Shown here one piece after another: positions 6,564 to 13,012 of a stretch of DNA of 13,171 nucleotides (the first letter of the stretch is position 1; each line of letters opens with the position of its first letter). This DNA is from an uncultured Ruminococcus sp. Lineage in GTDB: Bacteria; Bacillota; Clostridia; Oscillospirales; Acutalibacteraceae. A program made the position numbers and the translations under genes. The notes beneath the pieces were generated by a model. It was not told where the DNA came from and made no database searches. It saw nothing but the letters and a program-made list of their open reading frames with translations. The stretch is from NCBI GenBank assembly GCA_902762335.1, contig CACWNZ010000067.1, forward strand, positions 1-13,171. The letters run 5' to 3'.

Positions 6564-7516
6564 ATAATATTGCAAACCTGAAGGAAACATATTATACGCA
6601 TATTTCCGGCACGGACGGTCTGCCGCTCAGTGTCCTCAGAATAGAGCCTGAAAATCCCGATGACATAACGGGCATAGTTCAGATGGTGCACGGGAAGAAC
6701 GAGCACAAGGGACGCTATGCCGCATTCATGCGCTTTCTTGCGGCTCACGGCTATATTACGATAGTAAACGACCACCGCGGTCACGGCGACAGCGTTCTTG
6801 ATCCTGATGACAGAGGACTTTTCTATGAGGGCGGTTACAAAGCGCTGATAGAGGATATCCATGAGATCACGCTCGAGGTCAGGGAATATGCCGCCGAAAA
6901 ATGCGGCAGAAATGACCTTCCGCTGGTGCTTTTGGGTCATAGCATGGGGTCGCTGGCTGCAAGGTGCTATATCCGTAAATATGATGCGGATATCGACAAG
7001 CTGGTGCTGACAGGCTCCCCGGCTAAATCCGATAAGATAAGACAGGGACTTACGCTGCTGAAATGTCTGAAGCTGTTTGAGGGCTATAAGTACCGTTCAA
7101 GGCTTGCCAAAAAGCTGATAATGGGAAACAGCTTTGAGCGCAGATTCAGACGTGAGAAGCTGCATAACTCGTGGACAAACTCCATGAGAGAGGCTGTTAT
7201 CGAGCATAATAACGATCCGCTGTGCAGGTTTAACTTTACGCTGAGCGGATATGAGGAAATGCTTAAAATGGCGATGCTTGCCTATACGGGAGGATTTGAG
7301 CCTAAGAATCCGGAAATACCTATAAGCTTTTTTTCGGGTGAGGACGATCCATGCGCGGTTTCCTTGCTGAAGATGGTGGAAGCGGTGGATTTTCTGAAAA
7401 AGCTTGGCTATCGGAACGTCAGATGTAAGCTGTATAAAGGAATGCGCCATGACGTTCTTCATGAAAAGCGCAAGCAGCGTGTTTATGAGGATATACTGAA
7501 TTTCATTGAGGCTTAG
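6560..7516 (+). CDS. Alpha/beta hydrolase, monoacylglycerol lipase / serine aminopeptidase S33-like
   Basis: A 318-residue cytosolic alpha/beta hydrolase of the Hydrolase_4 (lysophospholipase/monoacylglycerol lipase, YtpA-like) type. Strand and oxyanion segments read IVQMVHGKNEHKGRY (39-53) and NDHRGHGDSV (70-79). The nucleophile elbow GHSMG at 126-130 places Ser128. The acid is Asp263 in GEDDP, and the base is His297 in GMRHD. The length is normal for the family. The start is a TTG at 6560 that shares TTGA with the ligase stop, so translation is probably coupled to the ligase. I saw no in-frame ATG before conserved sequence. In this cluster it may act as an editing or release thioesterase or hydrolyse the lipid-like product, though a general lipase role is also possible. 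A frameshift in the ligase could reduce coupled translation of this gene. Confidence 0.87.
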   Translation: MNNIANLKETYYTHISGTDGLPLSVLRIEPENPDDITGIVQMVHGKNEHKGRYAAFMRFLAAHGYITIVNDHRGHGDSVLDPDDRGLFYEGGYKALIEDIHEITLEVREYAAEKCGRNDLPLVLLGHSMGSLAARCYIRKYDADIDKLVLTGSPAKSDKIRQGLTLLKCLKLFEGYKYRSRLAKKLIMGNSFERRFRREKLHNSWTNSMREAVIEHNNDPLCRFNFTLSGYEEMLKMAMLAYTGGFEPKNPEIPISFFSGEDDPCAVSLLKMVEAVDFLKKLGYRNVRCKLYKGMRHDVLHEKRKQRVYEDILNFIEA

Positions 7517-7567
7517 CTTTCCTTCCCTAAGGGAGACCGGGCGCTTGCTTCAGAAAAACAGCACGGA

Positions 7568-7603
7568 CCGCGGATCGGTTTATTAAAAAAGCCGATCCTG
7601 CGG
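7568..7603 (+). terminator. Hairpin downstream of the hydrolase gene, possible terminator
   Basis: CCGCGGATCGG (7568-7578) pairs with CCGATCC-T-GCGG (7592-7603), giving 11 bp with one bulged T. The stretch TTCTTGTATTTT follows. It lies 51 nt after the hydrolase stop. The tail is only moderately T-rich, so it is a likely but imperfect terminator of the cluster. Confidence 0.5.
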
Positions 7604-7652
7604 TTCTTGTATTTTGTAAAAGCTGACTTGCAGACCGTCTGCGCCAAACGCT

Positions 7653-7847
7653 GTGAACAGCCGCAGGAAATTATCTTTTGAGAATAAGCGCAGAGCTGCT
7701 TATCGGGAAAAGCCCCTTTTTCCCGACAGGATAGATATATTGCATTTTGTACGCTTCGGCGAGACGCTGCGGATCGTAACGGATAAGCTTGACAGTAAGA
7801 ATTTCTACTCATTCAATCCCGGATTTGACGGGCAGTGTAAAAAATGA
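7653..7847 (+). pseudogene. Degraded 3' fragment of a serine recombinase gene
   Basis: The translated stretch KLSFENKRRAAYREKPLFPDRIDI (7668-7740) matches the end of the recombinase at 1491-3023, which reads ELSFEDKRSVTELLIEKILLFPDRIEI. The DNA also matches: AGCTGCTTATCG occurs in both, and CCCGACAGGATAG is followed by near-identical bases. Small deletions and missing upstream coding sequence show it is a remnant. The codons after about 7745 (up to a TGA at 7845-7847) match nothing I recognise. This is the only gene-like content in the 536-nt stretch 7517-8052. The rest of that stretch holds the hairpin at 7568-7603, the terminator at 7852-7893 and the promoter at 7991-8019. Confidence 0.6.
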
Positions 7848-7851
7848 TACT

Positions 7852-7893
7852 AAGACCGCCCCGAATGACGATCTCATCGGGGCGGTCTTTTTT
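7852..7893 (+). terminator. Strong rho-independent terminator
   Basis: A perfect 13-bp stem (AAGACCGCCCCGA at 7852-7864 with its complement at 7877-7889) closes a 12-nt loop and runs into six T residues. It insulates the downstream operon from the cluster and recombinase remnant. It also marks what was probably the 3' end of the older recombinase-bearing transcript. Confidence 0.9.
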
Positions 7894-7990
7894 GCCGCAG
7901 GAATGCCGTGTCGTACGAAAATATCACATTGGCGGATTGTCGCATAATAATGAGAAAAATGATAATAAATCAAAACGGGAGTTATTTTCC

Positions 7991-8019
7991 TTGATAAATA
8001 AGGAATAATATAGTATAAT
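7991..8019 (+). promoter_or_regulatory. Sigma-A promoter of the RING-finger protein / galU operon
   Basis: TTGATA (7991-7996) and TATAAT (8014-8019) are separated by 17 nt, close to consensus. The transcript would start near 8026, about 27 nt before the ATG at 8053. It carries AAAGGAGG (8038-8045) 7 nt ahead of that start. Confidence 0.85.
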
Positions 8020-8052
8020 AAGTGTGAGCTGATTGCTAAAGGAGGCTAAGAG

Positions 8053-9126
8053 ATGGATCTAACAGGAAAATCCTGTCCTATATGCTCACAAGAATTCACC
8101 CCTGAGGACGACGTAGTCGTTTGCCCGAAGTGCGGCGCGCCATATCACAGGAGCTGCTATTCGGAGAAGGGAAAATGTATATTTACCGATCTTCATAAAT
8201 CAAAAAAGACCTGGAAGGAAACGCTTGATGAAGAAAAAAAGACTGACGGCGACGAGCCCGATGAACGGTCAGACAGCATAAAATGCCCCGAATGCGGGGC
8301 GGAAAATCCTAAATTTTCGATAATATGCAAATCGTGCGGCAGCTTTTTGTCAAAGGATATAAAAAGTGTATCGTTTGGCGGTGATTCAGGCAGCGCAGGC
8401 GGTCAGAATACGGGCGCCGAAGGCGTACCGTTCTCGATATTTCTCGATCCTATGGGAGGAGTTCCGCAGGACGAGGATTTTGACGGAGTAAGCGGCGCCG
8501 AGCTGTCAAGGTACGTTCAGGTGAACACGTCCTATTATCTGCCCGTGTTTGCAAGAATGAAAAGCATGGCAAAAAACCGCTTCAACTTCTGCGCTTTTCT
8601 GTTTACGGGCGCATGGTACCTTTACAGAAAGCAGTATCTGAAGGGAACGATATTATCCCTTCTGTACGTCGCCATAGAGATAGCGTCTATGGTCACGTCG
8701 GCGACGTTCGCCGTACCTCTTATGAACGAGGCGGCGGAGTATTACGGCGGCTCAAGGTACGTCAGCGGAATGGAATACGTCTCATGGGTGTATAACAACA
8801 AATCGGCGGGCGACGTTTTTCTTATGCTGCTGCCCGAGATATGCCTTGCTGCTTTGCTGACGATGAGGATAATATGCGGACTGAGAGGAAACAAGAGCTA
8901 CTTCAGGCATTCGGTGAGAACGATCAAATTTATCAAGCTGATGCAAAAGAGCGAGGCTTCCGAGGATACCGCAGAAGACCCGGAGACCGAAGCCTTAGAA
9001 GCAGAAACGCTGCCCCGTCAGCTCTCAAAAAAGCTGAAGGAGGCGGGCGGAGTGAACAAGGCGGTAGCATGGATGTGCTTTGCCTGTTATCTGATACTGT
9101 CATTTGCACCTATGTTCATAAAATAA
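8053..9126 (+). CDS. Membrane protein with prokaryotic RING finger, zinc ribbon and DUF2628-like region
   Basis: A 357-residue protein. Residues 8-42 form a treble-clef/RING-type zinc site: C8, C11, C24, C27, H32, C35 and a further C42, as in the Prok-RING family. A second zinc ribbon has C78, C81, C92 and C95. A Gly/Ser-rich linker leads to a motif region (VSGAELSRYVQVNTSYYLPVF, 146-166). Then come about four membrane segments, near 177-192, 198-221, 255-278 and 334-356. FNFCAFLFTGAWYLYRKQY is typical of DUF2628-type small membrane modules. The arrangement puts the zinc domains in the cytosol, tethered to the membrane. The function is unknown; a scaffold or sensor role is inference. AAAGGAGG 7 nt upstream fixes the start. 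galU follows 20 nt later, presumably on the same transcript, which hints at cell-envelope or surface-glycan physiology. Confidence 0.85.
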   Translation: MDLTGKSCPICSQEFTPEDDVVVCPKCGAPYHRSCYSEKGKCIFTDLHKSKKTWKETLDEEKKTDGDEPDERSDSIKCPECGAENPKFSIICKSCGSFLSKDIKSVSFGGDSGSAGGQNTGAEGVPFSIFLDPMGGVPQDEDFDGVSGAELSRYVQVNTSYYLPVFARMKSMAKNRFNFCAFLFTGAWYLYRKQYLKGTILSLLYVAIEIASMVTSATFAVPLMNEAAEYYGGSRYVSGMEYVSWVYNNKSAGDVFLMLLPEICLAALLTMRIICGLRGNKSYFRHSVRTIKFIKLMQKSEASEDTAEDPETEALEAETLPRQLSKKLKEAGGVNKAVAWMCFACYLILSFAPMFIK

Positions 9127-9146
9127 ATTAAACGGAGGTATTTAAC

Positions 9147-10019
9147 ATGAAAGTCAGAAAAGCCGTCATTCCCGCAGCCGGTCTCGGCACCAGAGTGCTG
9201 CCGGCAACAAAGTCCATGCCCAAGGAAATGCTGACGATAGTTGACAAGCCCGCAATACAATATATTGTGGAAGAGGCTGTCAATTCAGGCATTACGGACA
9301 TTCTCATCATCACTAACAGGGGAAAGGGCGTTATCGAGGATCACTTTGACCGCAGCCCCGAATTGGAGGAAAGACTGCTTGCCTCGGGCAAAAAGGACGT
9401 TTACGATCAGGTCGTTTCTATCTCCAAGCTTGCAAATATCTATTTCGTAAGACAGAAGGAGACGAAGGGACTCGGTCATGCGGTAAACTGCGCAAGATCC
9501 TTCGTCGGAGACGAGCCCTTTGCGGTGCTTTACGGAGACGACGTTATCATAGGCGAGGACCCCGCCTGCGGACAGCTTATAAGAGCTTATGAGAAATACG
9601 GCAAGGCAGTAGTCGGCATTAAAGAGGTTCCCGAGGACGCTATTTCAAAATACAGCTCTCTCAAGCTCGAGCATCTTGACGGCAATGAATACAGCTGCAC
9701 GGATATGGTGGAGAAGCCCAAGACAAAGGAAGAGGTGCTCTCGCTGTTTTCTATTTTAGGCCGCTGCGTTCTCACACCCGATATCTTTGATATACTTGAC
9801 AAGACCGCCCCCGGCGCGGGAGGTGAGATACAGCTTACCGACGCTATGAGAACTCTCGCACGTACGGTCGGCATGACAGGTGTGGATTTTACGGGCAAGC
9901 GCTATGATATGGGCGACAAGCTCGGCATTCTTCAGGCTACCGTAGAGATAGCCCTTGCAAATCCCGTTCTCGGCGAAAGCTTCAGAAAGTACCTCAAGGA
10001 GCTCTCCGCAACGCTGTGA
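9147..10019 (+). CDS. galU: UTP--glucose-1-phosphate uridylyltransferase
   Basis: A 290-residue nucleotidyltransferase that makes UDP-glucose from UTP and glucose-1-phosphate, supplying exopolysaccharide, glycolipid and teichoic-acid glucosylation. The N-terminal nucleotide-binding signature PAAGLGTRVLPATKSMPKEML (9-29) includes Arg16 and Lys26. DKPAIQYIVEEAV follows, with YGDD for metal binding, DMVEKP in the middle, and GEIQLTDA plus GKRYDMGDKLG near the C-terminus, all typical of GalU. The length equals the family norm. ACGGAGG precedes the ATG. It lies 20 nt after the RING-finger membrane protein gene and has no promoter of its own in the gap, so the two are probably an operon. The next gene, pgi, works on the same hexose-phosphate pool but has a separate promoter. 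Confidence 0.97.
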   Translation: MKVRKAVIPAAGLGTRVLPATKSMPKEMLTIVDKPAIQYIVEEAVNSGITDILIITNRGKGVIEDHFDRSPELEERLLASGKKDVYDQVVSISKLANIYFVRQKETKGLGHAVNCARSFVGDEPFAVLYGDDVIIGEDPACGQLIRAYEKYGKAVVGIKEVPEDAISKYSSLKLEHLDGNEYSCTDMVEKPKTKEEVLSLFSILGRCVLTPDIFDILDKTAPGAGGEIQLTDAMRTLARTVGMTGVDFTGKRYDMGDKLGILQATVEIALANPVLGESFRKYLKELSATL

Positions 10020-10074
10020 AAGCGATAAGCGGAAAATCGGATAATAATTCTGTCGGCTATTTCTTATTATCATA

Positions 10075-10103
10075 TTGAAAAGCTTGCCGGAATATAGTAT
10101 TAT
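10075..10103 (+). promoter_or_regulatory. Promoter of pgi
   Basis: TTGAAA (10075-10080) and TATTAT (10098-10103) have a 17-nt spacer in an AT-rich stretch between galU and pgi. The predicted leader is about 63 nt long and contains a small hairpin (CTCTGC with GCGGAG) before the AAGGAGG site. Confidence 0.7.
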
Positions 10104-10173
10104 ATAATAATGGAATTTGCTCTGCCGTTAAAAGCGGAGTCTCAGACAAAAAAAGATCAAGGAGGAAATAACA

Positions 10174-11511
10174 ATGGCTGTTACCCTTAGCGATAAGCAT
10201 CTGAAGGATTTTATTTCAAGTGAGGAGTATGCTTCTATAGCTCCCCAGATATCTGCCGCGCACACTCTTCTTAAGGATAAGAAGGGTCTCGGCGCAGAAT
10301 TCACAGGCTGGGTCGAGCTTCCCGAGAAGTATGACAGGGAGGAGTTCGACAGGATAAAGAAGGCCGCCGAAAGAATAAAGAAGAATACCGACGTTTTTGT
10401 CGTTATCGGCATAGGCGGCTCGTATCTCGGCGCAAGAGCCGCTATCGAGTTCCTAAAGTCACCCAACTATAACGCTCTCCCCAAGGATACCCCCGATATT
10501 TACTTTACGGGCAATTCAATAAGCTCAACGGCTCTCTCCGAGCTTCTTAAGATCTGCGAGGGCAAGGACGTATCCGTAAATATGATCTCAAAGTCAGGCA
10601 CGACCACCGAGCCTGCGATAGCCTTCAGAGTATTCAGAGAGCTTCTTGAGAAGAAGTACGGCAAGGAGGGCGCAAGAGAGAGGATCTTCTGCACCACGGA
10701 TAAGGAGAAGGGAACGCTCAAGAGCCTTGCAACAAAGGAGGGCTATGAGACCTTCGTAGTACCCGATGACGTCGGCGGACGCTATTCCGTACTTACCGCG
10801 GTAGGACTTCTTCCGATAGCCGTTGCCGGCTGCGATATAGACGCCCTTATGAACGGCGCCGCTGCCGCAATGAACGAGCTCAGCGTTGACGATATAGAGA
10901 AGAATGCCTGCTATAAGTATGCCGCAGTAAGGAATATCCTTTACCGCAAGGGCAAGAGCGTAGAGCTTCTCGTAAGCTACGAGCCCGCCTTCACGATGAT
11001 GAACGAGTGGTGGAAGCAGCTTTACGGCGAGAGCGAGGGCAAGGACAACAAGGGACTTTTCCCCGCATCGGTAGTGTTCTCAACGGACCTTCACTCAATG
11101 GGACAGTATATTCAGGACGGCGCAAGGATACTCTTCGAGACGGTCGTTCAGATAGATAAGCCCAAGTATGAGCTCACCTTAGGCACCGACCCCGAGAACG
11201 TTGACGGACTTAACTTCCTCTCGGGCAAGACCGTAGATTTCGTAAACAAAAAGGCGTTTGAGGGTACCGTTCTTGCTCATACCGACGGCAAGGTGCCCAA
11301 CGTTGTTCTCAACATTCCCGAGGTAAACGAGTTCGAGCTCGGCTATCTTATCTATTTCTTCGAGAAGGCGTGCGCAATCAGCGGCTATACGATGTGCCTC
11401 AATCCCTTTAATCAGCCCGGCGTTGAAAGCTATAAGAAGAATATGTTTGCTCTGCTCGGCAAGCCCGGCTATGAGAAGATGAAGGACGAGCTTGAGGCAA
11501 GGTTAAAATAA
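10174..11511 (+). CDS. pgi: Glucose-6-phosphate isomerase
   Basis: A 445-residue enzyme that interconverts glucose-6-phosphate and fructose-6-phosphate in glycolysis and gluconeogenesis. Visible are the SIS-fold phosphate loop GIGGSYLGAR (79-88), SKSGTTTEP in the second sugar-phosphate site, DVGGRYSVLTAVGLLP (PGI signature), GQYIQDGAR, and the C-terminal NQPGVESYK with the conserved lysine. The length is that of the shorter Firmicutes Pgi rather than the roughly 550-residue enterobacterial form. AAGGAGG (10159-10165) lies 8 nt before the ATG. The codon choice appears strongly biased, with many AAG, GAG and CTT codons, as expected for a highly expressed housekeeping gene. I see no clear terminator after it, so some read-through into the P-loop gene is possible. 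Confidence 0.97.
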   Translation: MAVTLSDKHLKDFISSEEYASIAPQISAAHTLLKDKKGLGAEFTGWVELPEKYDREEFDRIKKAAERIKKNTDVFVVIGIGGSYLGARAAIEFLKSPNYNALPKDTPDIYFTGNSISSTALSELLKICEGKDVSVNMISKSGTTTEPAIAFRVFRELLEKKYGKEGARERIFCTTDKEKGTLKSLATKEGYETFVVPDDVGGRYSVLTAVGLLPIAVAGCDIDALMNGAAAAMNELSVDDIEKNACYKYAAVRNILYRKGKSVELLVSYEPAFTMMNEWWKQLYGESEGKDNKGLFPASVVFSTDLHSMGQYIQDGARILFETVVQIDKPKYELTLGTDPENVDGLNFLSGKTVDFVNKKAFEGTVLAHTDGKVPNVVLNIPEVNEFELGYLIYFFEKACAISGYTMCLNPFNQPGVESYKKNMFALLGKPGYEKMKDELEARLK

Positions 11512-11535
11512 TCCCGATAAAGCTTACAAAACGCA

Positions 11536-11564
11536 TTGACAATAAATCCGTTTTATTGTAATAT
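11536..11564 (+). promoter_or_regulatory. Promoter with an internal palindrome (candidate operator) before the P-loop gene
   Basis: TTGACA (11536-11541) and TAATAT (11559-11564) are 17 nt apart. Between and over them lies a perfect inverted repeat, ACAATAAA (11539-11546) and TTTATTGT (11552-11559), with a 5-nt centre. A dimeric repressor bound there would block RNA polymerase. The site is AT-rich, so chance symmetry remains possible. Confidence 0.6.
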
Positions 11565-11615
11565 TTATATATGGTAATCAACCTCGTTGATACATATTTT
11601 AAGGAGGCAAAAACA

Positions 11616-12032
11616 ATGGTCACACTTATCATCGGCAAAAAAGGAACAGGAAAGACAAAAAAGCTCATCACTCTTGCAAATGATGCCGTAGAGGCTTCAA
11701 ACGGCAACGTAGTAGTTATCGAGAAGGGCTCGAAGCTTACATACGACGTTACCCATAAGGCAAGACTTATAGACACCGAGCAGTATTCTATCAGCGGTTA
11801 TGATGCTTTCTTCGGTTTCCTCAGCGGTCTTTGTGCAGGCAACTATGACGTAACCGACGTACTTATAGATTCCACACTCAAGATCGGCGGACAGGATTTC
11901 TCCGCTTTCTCCGATTTTATCCAGAAGATCAACGTTCTTGCGGCAAAGACTGAGACAAAGTTCACCTTCCTCGTTTCTGCCGACGAAAAGGAGCTCCCCG
12001 AGAGCCTTGATGCAGTTACCGTAAAGATCTGA
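11616..12032 (+). CDS. Small P-loop NTP-binding protein of unknown function
   Basis: A 138-residue protein opening directly with a beta strand and a canonical Walker A: TLIIGKKGTGKT, with GKKGTGKT at 7-14. VTDVLIDSTLKI, about two thirds along, is a plausible Walker B strand with Asp. TKFTFLVSADEKELPE near the C-terminus could be a sensor strand. It is too short for a full AAA+ or RecA domain, so it is a minimal P-loop fold without recognisable specificity motifs. I do not recognise a named family. AAGGAGG (11601-11607) 8 nt upstream picks the ATG at 11616 over an in-frame ATG at 11571 that lies at the predicted transcript start. It is monocistronic, ending at a strong terminator. An operator-like palindrome in its promoter suggests regulated expression. 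Confidence 0.8.
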   Translation: MVTLIIGKKGTGKTKKLITLANDAVEASNGNVVVIEKGSKLTYDVTHKARLIDTEQYSISGYDAFFGFLSGLCAGNYDVTDVLIDSTLKIGGQDFSAFSDFIQKINVLAAKTETKFTFLVSADEKELPESLDAVTVKI

Positions 12033-12050
12033 TGACAGATTTGTAAAATC

Positions 12051-12087
12051 AAAACGGCTGCCGTGCTTTGGTGCGGCAGCCGTTTTT
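12051..12087 (+). terminator. Rho-independent terminator of the P-loop gene
   Basis: AAAACGGCTGCCG (12051-12063) pairs perfectly with CGGCAGCCGTTTT (12074-12086) across a 10-nt loop and ends in five T residues. It lies 18 nt after the stop codon. The A-rich left arm would also let it act on the opposite strand. Confidence 0.9.
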
Positions 12088-12101
12088 ATAACGAAAACAA
12101 C

Positions 12102-12135
12102 AGGCGGGACAGCTTCGTTTGATGCTGTCCCGCCT
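12102..12135 (-). terminator. Rho-independent terminator of the acylphosphatase/glycosylase operon
   Basis: A perfect 12-bp stem (AGGCGGGACAGC at 12102-12113 with 12124-12135) encloses a 10-nt loop. On the minus strand it is followed by a T-rich run (GTTGTTTTCGTT). It sits 4 nt past the stop of the minus-strand glycosylase gene, back to back with the terminator of the convergent P-loop gene. Confidence 0.8.
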
Positions 12136-12139
12136 GAGT

Positions 12140-12631
12140 TTACTGTTCGGAAAGGGTGTTTATAATGCGCCATTCGTCAAGCAGGGCTTTAAGGCTCCAT
12201 GCGGCATTTGCGGGGCTTGTAGATGGCAGCTTTACGGGTACGATGCCCGTTTTTTCTCTCTGATATTTCATATACAGTCTGTAAGCGGTATTTCCGTTTG
12301 TGACGATGCGAGCTATCCTGCTGTGCCTGAGCACGCTGTCAAGGTCGTTCGGGATCACGCCGGTTATGCTGCTGTCGGACGAGCCCGTTATCTCGCAGCT
12401 CTGTATAACGTCCCACAGCGCAAGGTGATTCTTCAGTATCAGCTCCCGCTTCTCATCAATACTGCGCGGAACCGGGCTGCCGAACAGCTCTGCAATGACT
12501 CTCCAGAACCTGTTCTGAGGGTGACCGTAGTAAAAGCCCGTTTCCCTCGACTTGACCGAGGGAAAGCTGCCCAATATCAGTATTCCCGAATCCCCGTCAA
12601 ACACGGGCTCAAAGGTGTGTTTCTCCCGCAT
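12140..12631 (-). CDS. DNA-deoxyinosine (hypoxanthine) glycosylase, uracil-DNA glycosylase superfamily
   Basis: A 163-residue base-excision repair enzyme of the UDG superfamily. Motif 1 reads GSFPS (21-25), followed by ETGFYYGHPQNRFW (30-43), the hallmark of family 6 hypoxanthine/deoxyinosine glycosylases. ALWDVIQSCEITGSSDSSI (71-89) follows. LPSTSPAN (135-142) is the C-terminal DNA-intercalation motif. It removes deaminated adenine (hypoxanthine), and possibly uracil, from DNA. Length matches the family. The start is well supported: AGGAGG (12644-12639) overlaps the stop of the upstream acylphosphatase gene and is 7 nt from the ATG. The 12-nt gap makes these two genes an operon. A Mug-like mismatch glycosylase is the alternative, but the GHPQNRFW wording favours the hypoxanthine family. 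Confidence 0.88.
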   Translation of the reverse strand: MREKHTFEPVFDGDSGILILGSFPSVKSRETGFYYGHPQNRFWRVIAELFGSPVPRSIDEKRELILKNHLALWDVIQSCEITGSSDSSITGVIPNDLDSVLRHSRIARIVTNGNTAYRLYMKYQREKTGIVPVKLPSTSPANAAWSLKALLDEWRIINTLSEQ

Positions 12632-12643
12632 AATGCAGCCTCC

Positions 12644-12925
12644 TCAGCGTATCCTGAAGCTTCTCTCGCCGGGGAACAGGGGGACGATAACGGACTCAAT
12701 GCTTTCAATGCTGACGTATCTTCCTCTTTGTATCGCGATAATTACGCTGTTTATCTGCTCCTCCGTACCCTGAAGCTCCATGCTGACCGATCCGTCATAG
12801 TTGTTCTTGACCCAGCCCGTACAGCCGTAAAGATCGGCTGCATGGCTTGCGCGGTAGCGGAATCCCACGCCCTGCACCCAACCGAAAAAGGTCATTCTTT
12901 TTCTTATCATTTCAGCATCGCTCAT
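12644..12925 (-). CDS. acyP: Acylphosphatase
   Basis: A 93-residue enzyme that hydrolyses acyl phosphates such as acetyl phosphate or carbamoyl phosphate. The phosphate-binding loop GWVQGVGFRYRA (15-26) contains the catalytic Arg23, and GWVKNNYDGSV (37-47) contains the catalytic Asn41. GSVSMELQGTEEQI and the C-terminal FRIR strand complete the ferredoxin-like fold. Its size is the family norm of about 90 residues. I use the ATG at 12925; a TTG at 12931 adds two residues and lies closer to the AAGGA ribosome binding site, so it cannot be excluded. The glycosylase gene follows after 12 nt in the same operon. No clear promoter is visible directly upstream. Confidence 0.92.
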   Translation of the reverse strand: MSDAEMIRKRMTFFGWVQGVGFRYRASHAADLYGCTGWVKNNYDGSVSMELQGTEEQINSVIIAIQRGRYVSIESIESVIVPLFPGERSFRIR

Positions 12926-13012
12926 ATCCAAGCCCGTCCTTCTGTATTGTTTTCACGCCAAGAGGACAGAGCGCCCCTGAGAAAGCCCTGTCCTGCTGTA
13001 TCGCTATGGCTG

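Noticed and set aside
8613..9131. Plus-strand open frames within the RING-finger protein and galU region
   Set aside because: They are out-of-frame shadows of the membrane protein gene and lack ribosome binding sites.
12963..12994. Hairpin between the carbohydrate-binding protein and acylphosphatase genes as a terminator
   Set aside because: Only 7 bp (AGGACAG/CTGTCCT) with an 18-nt loop and no T-tract on either strand.
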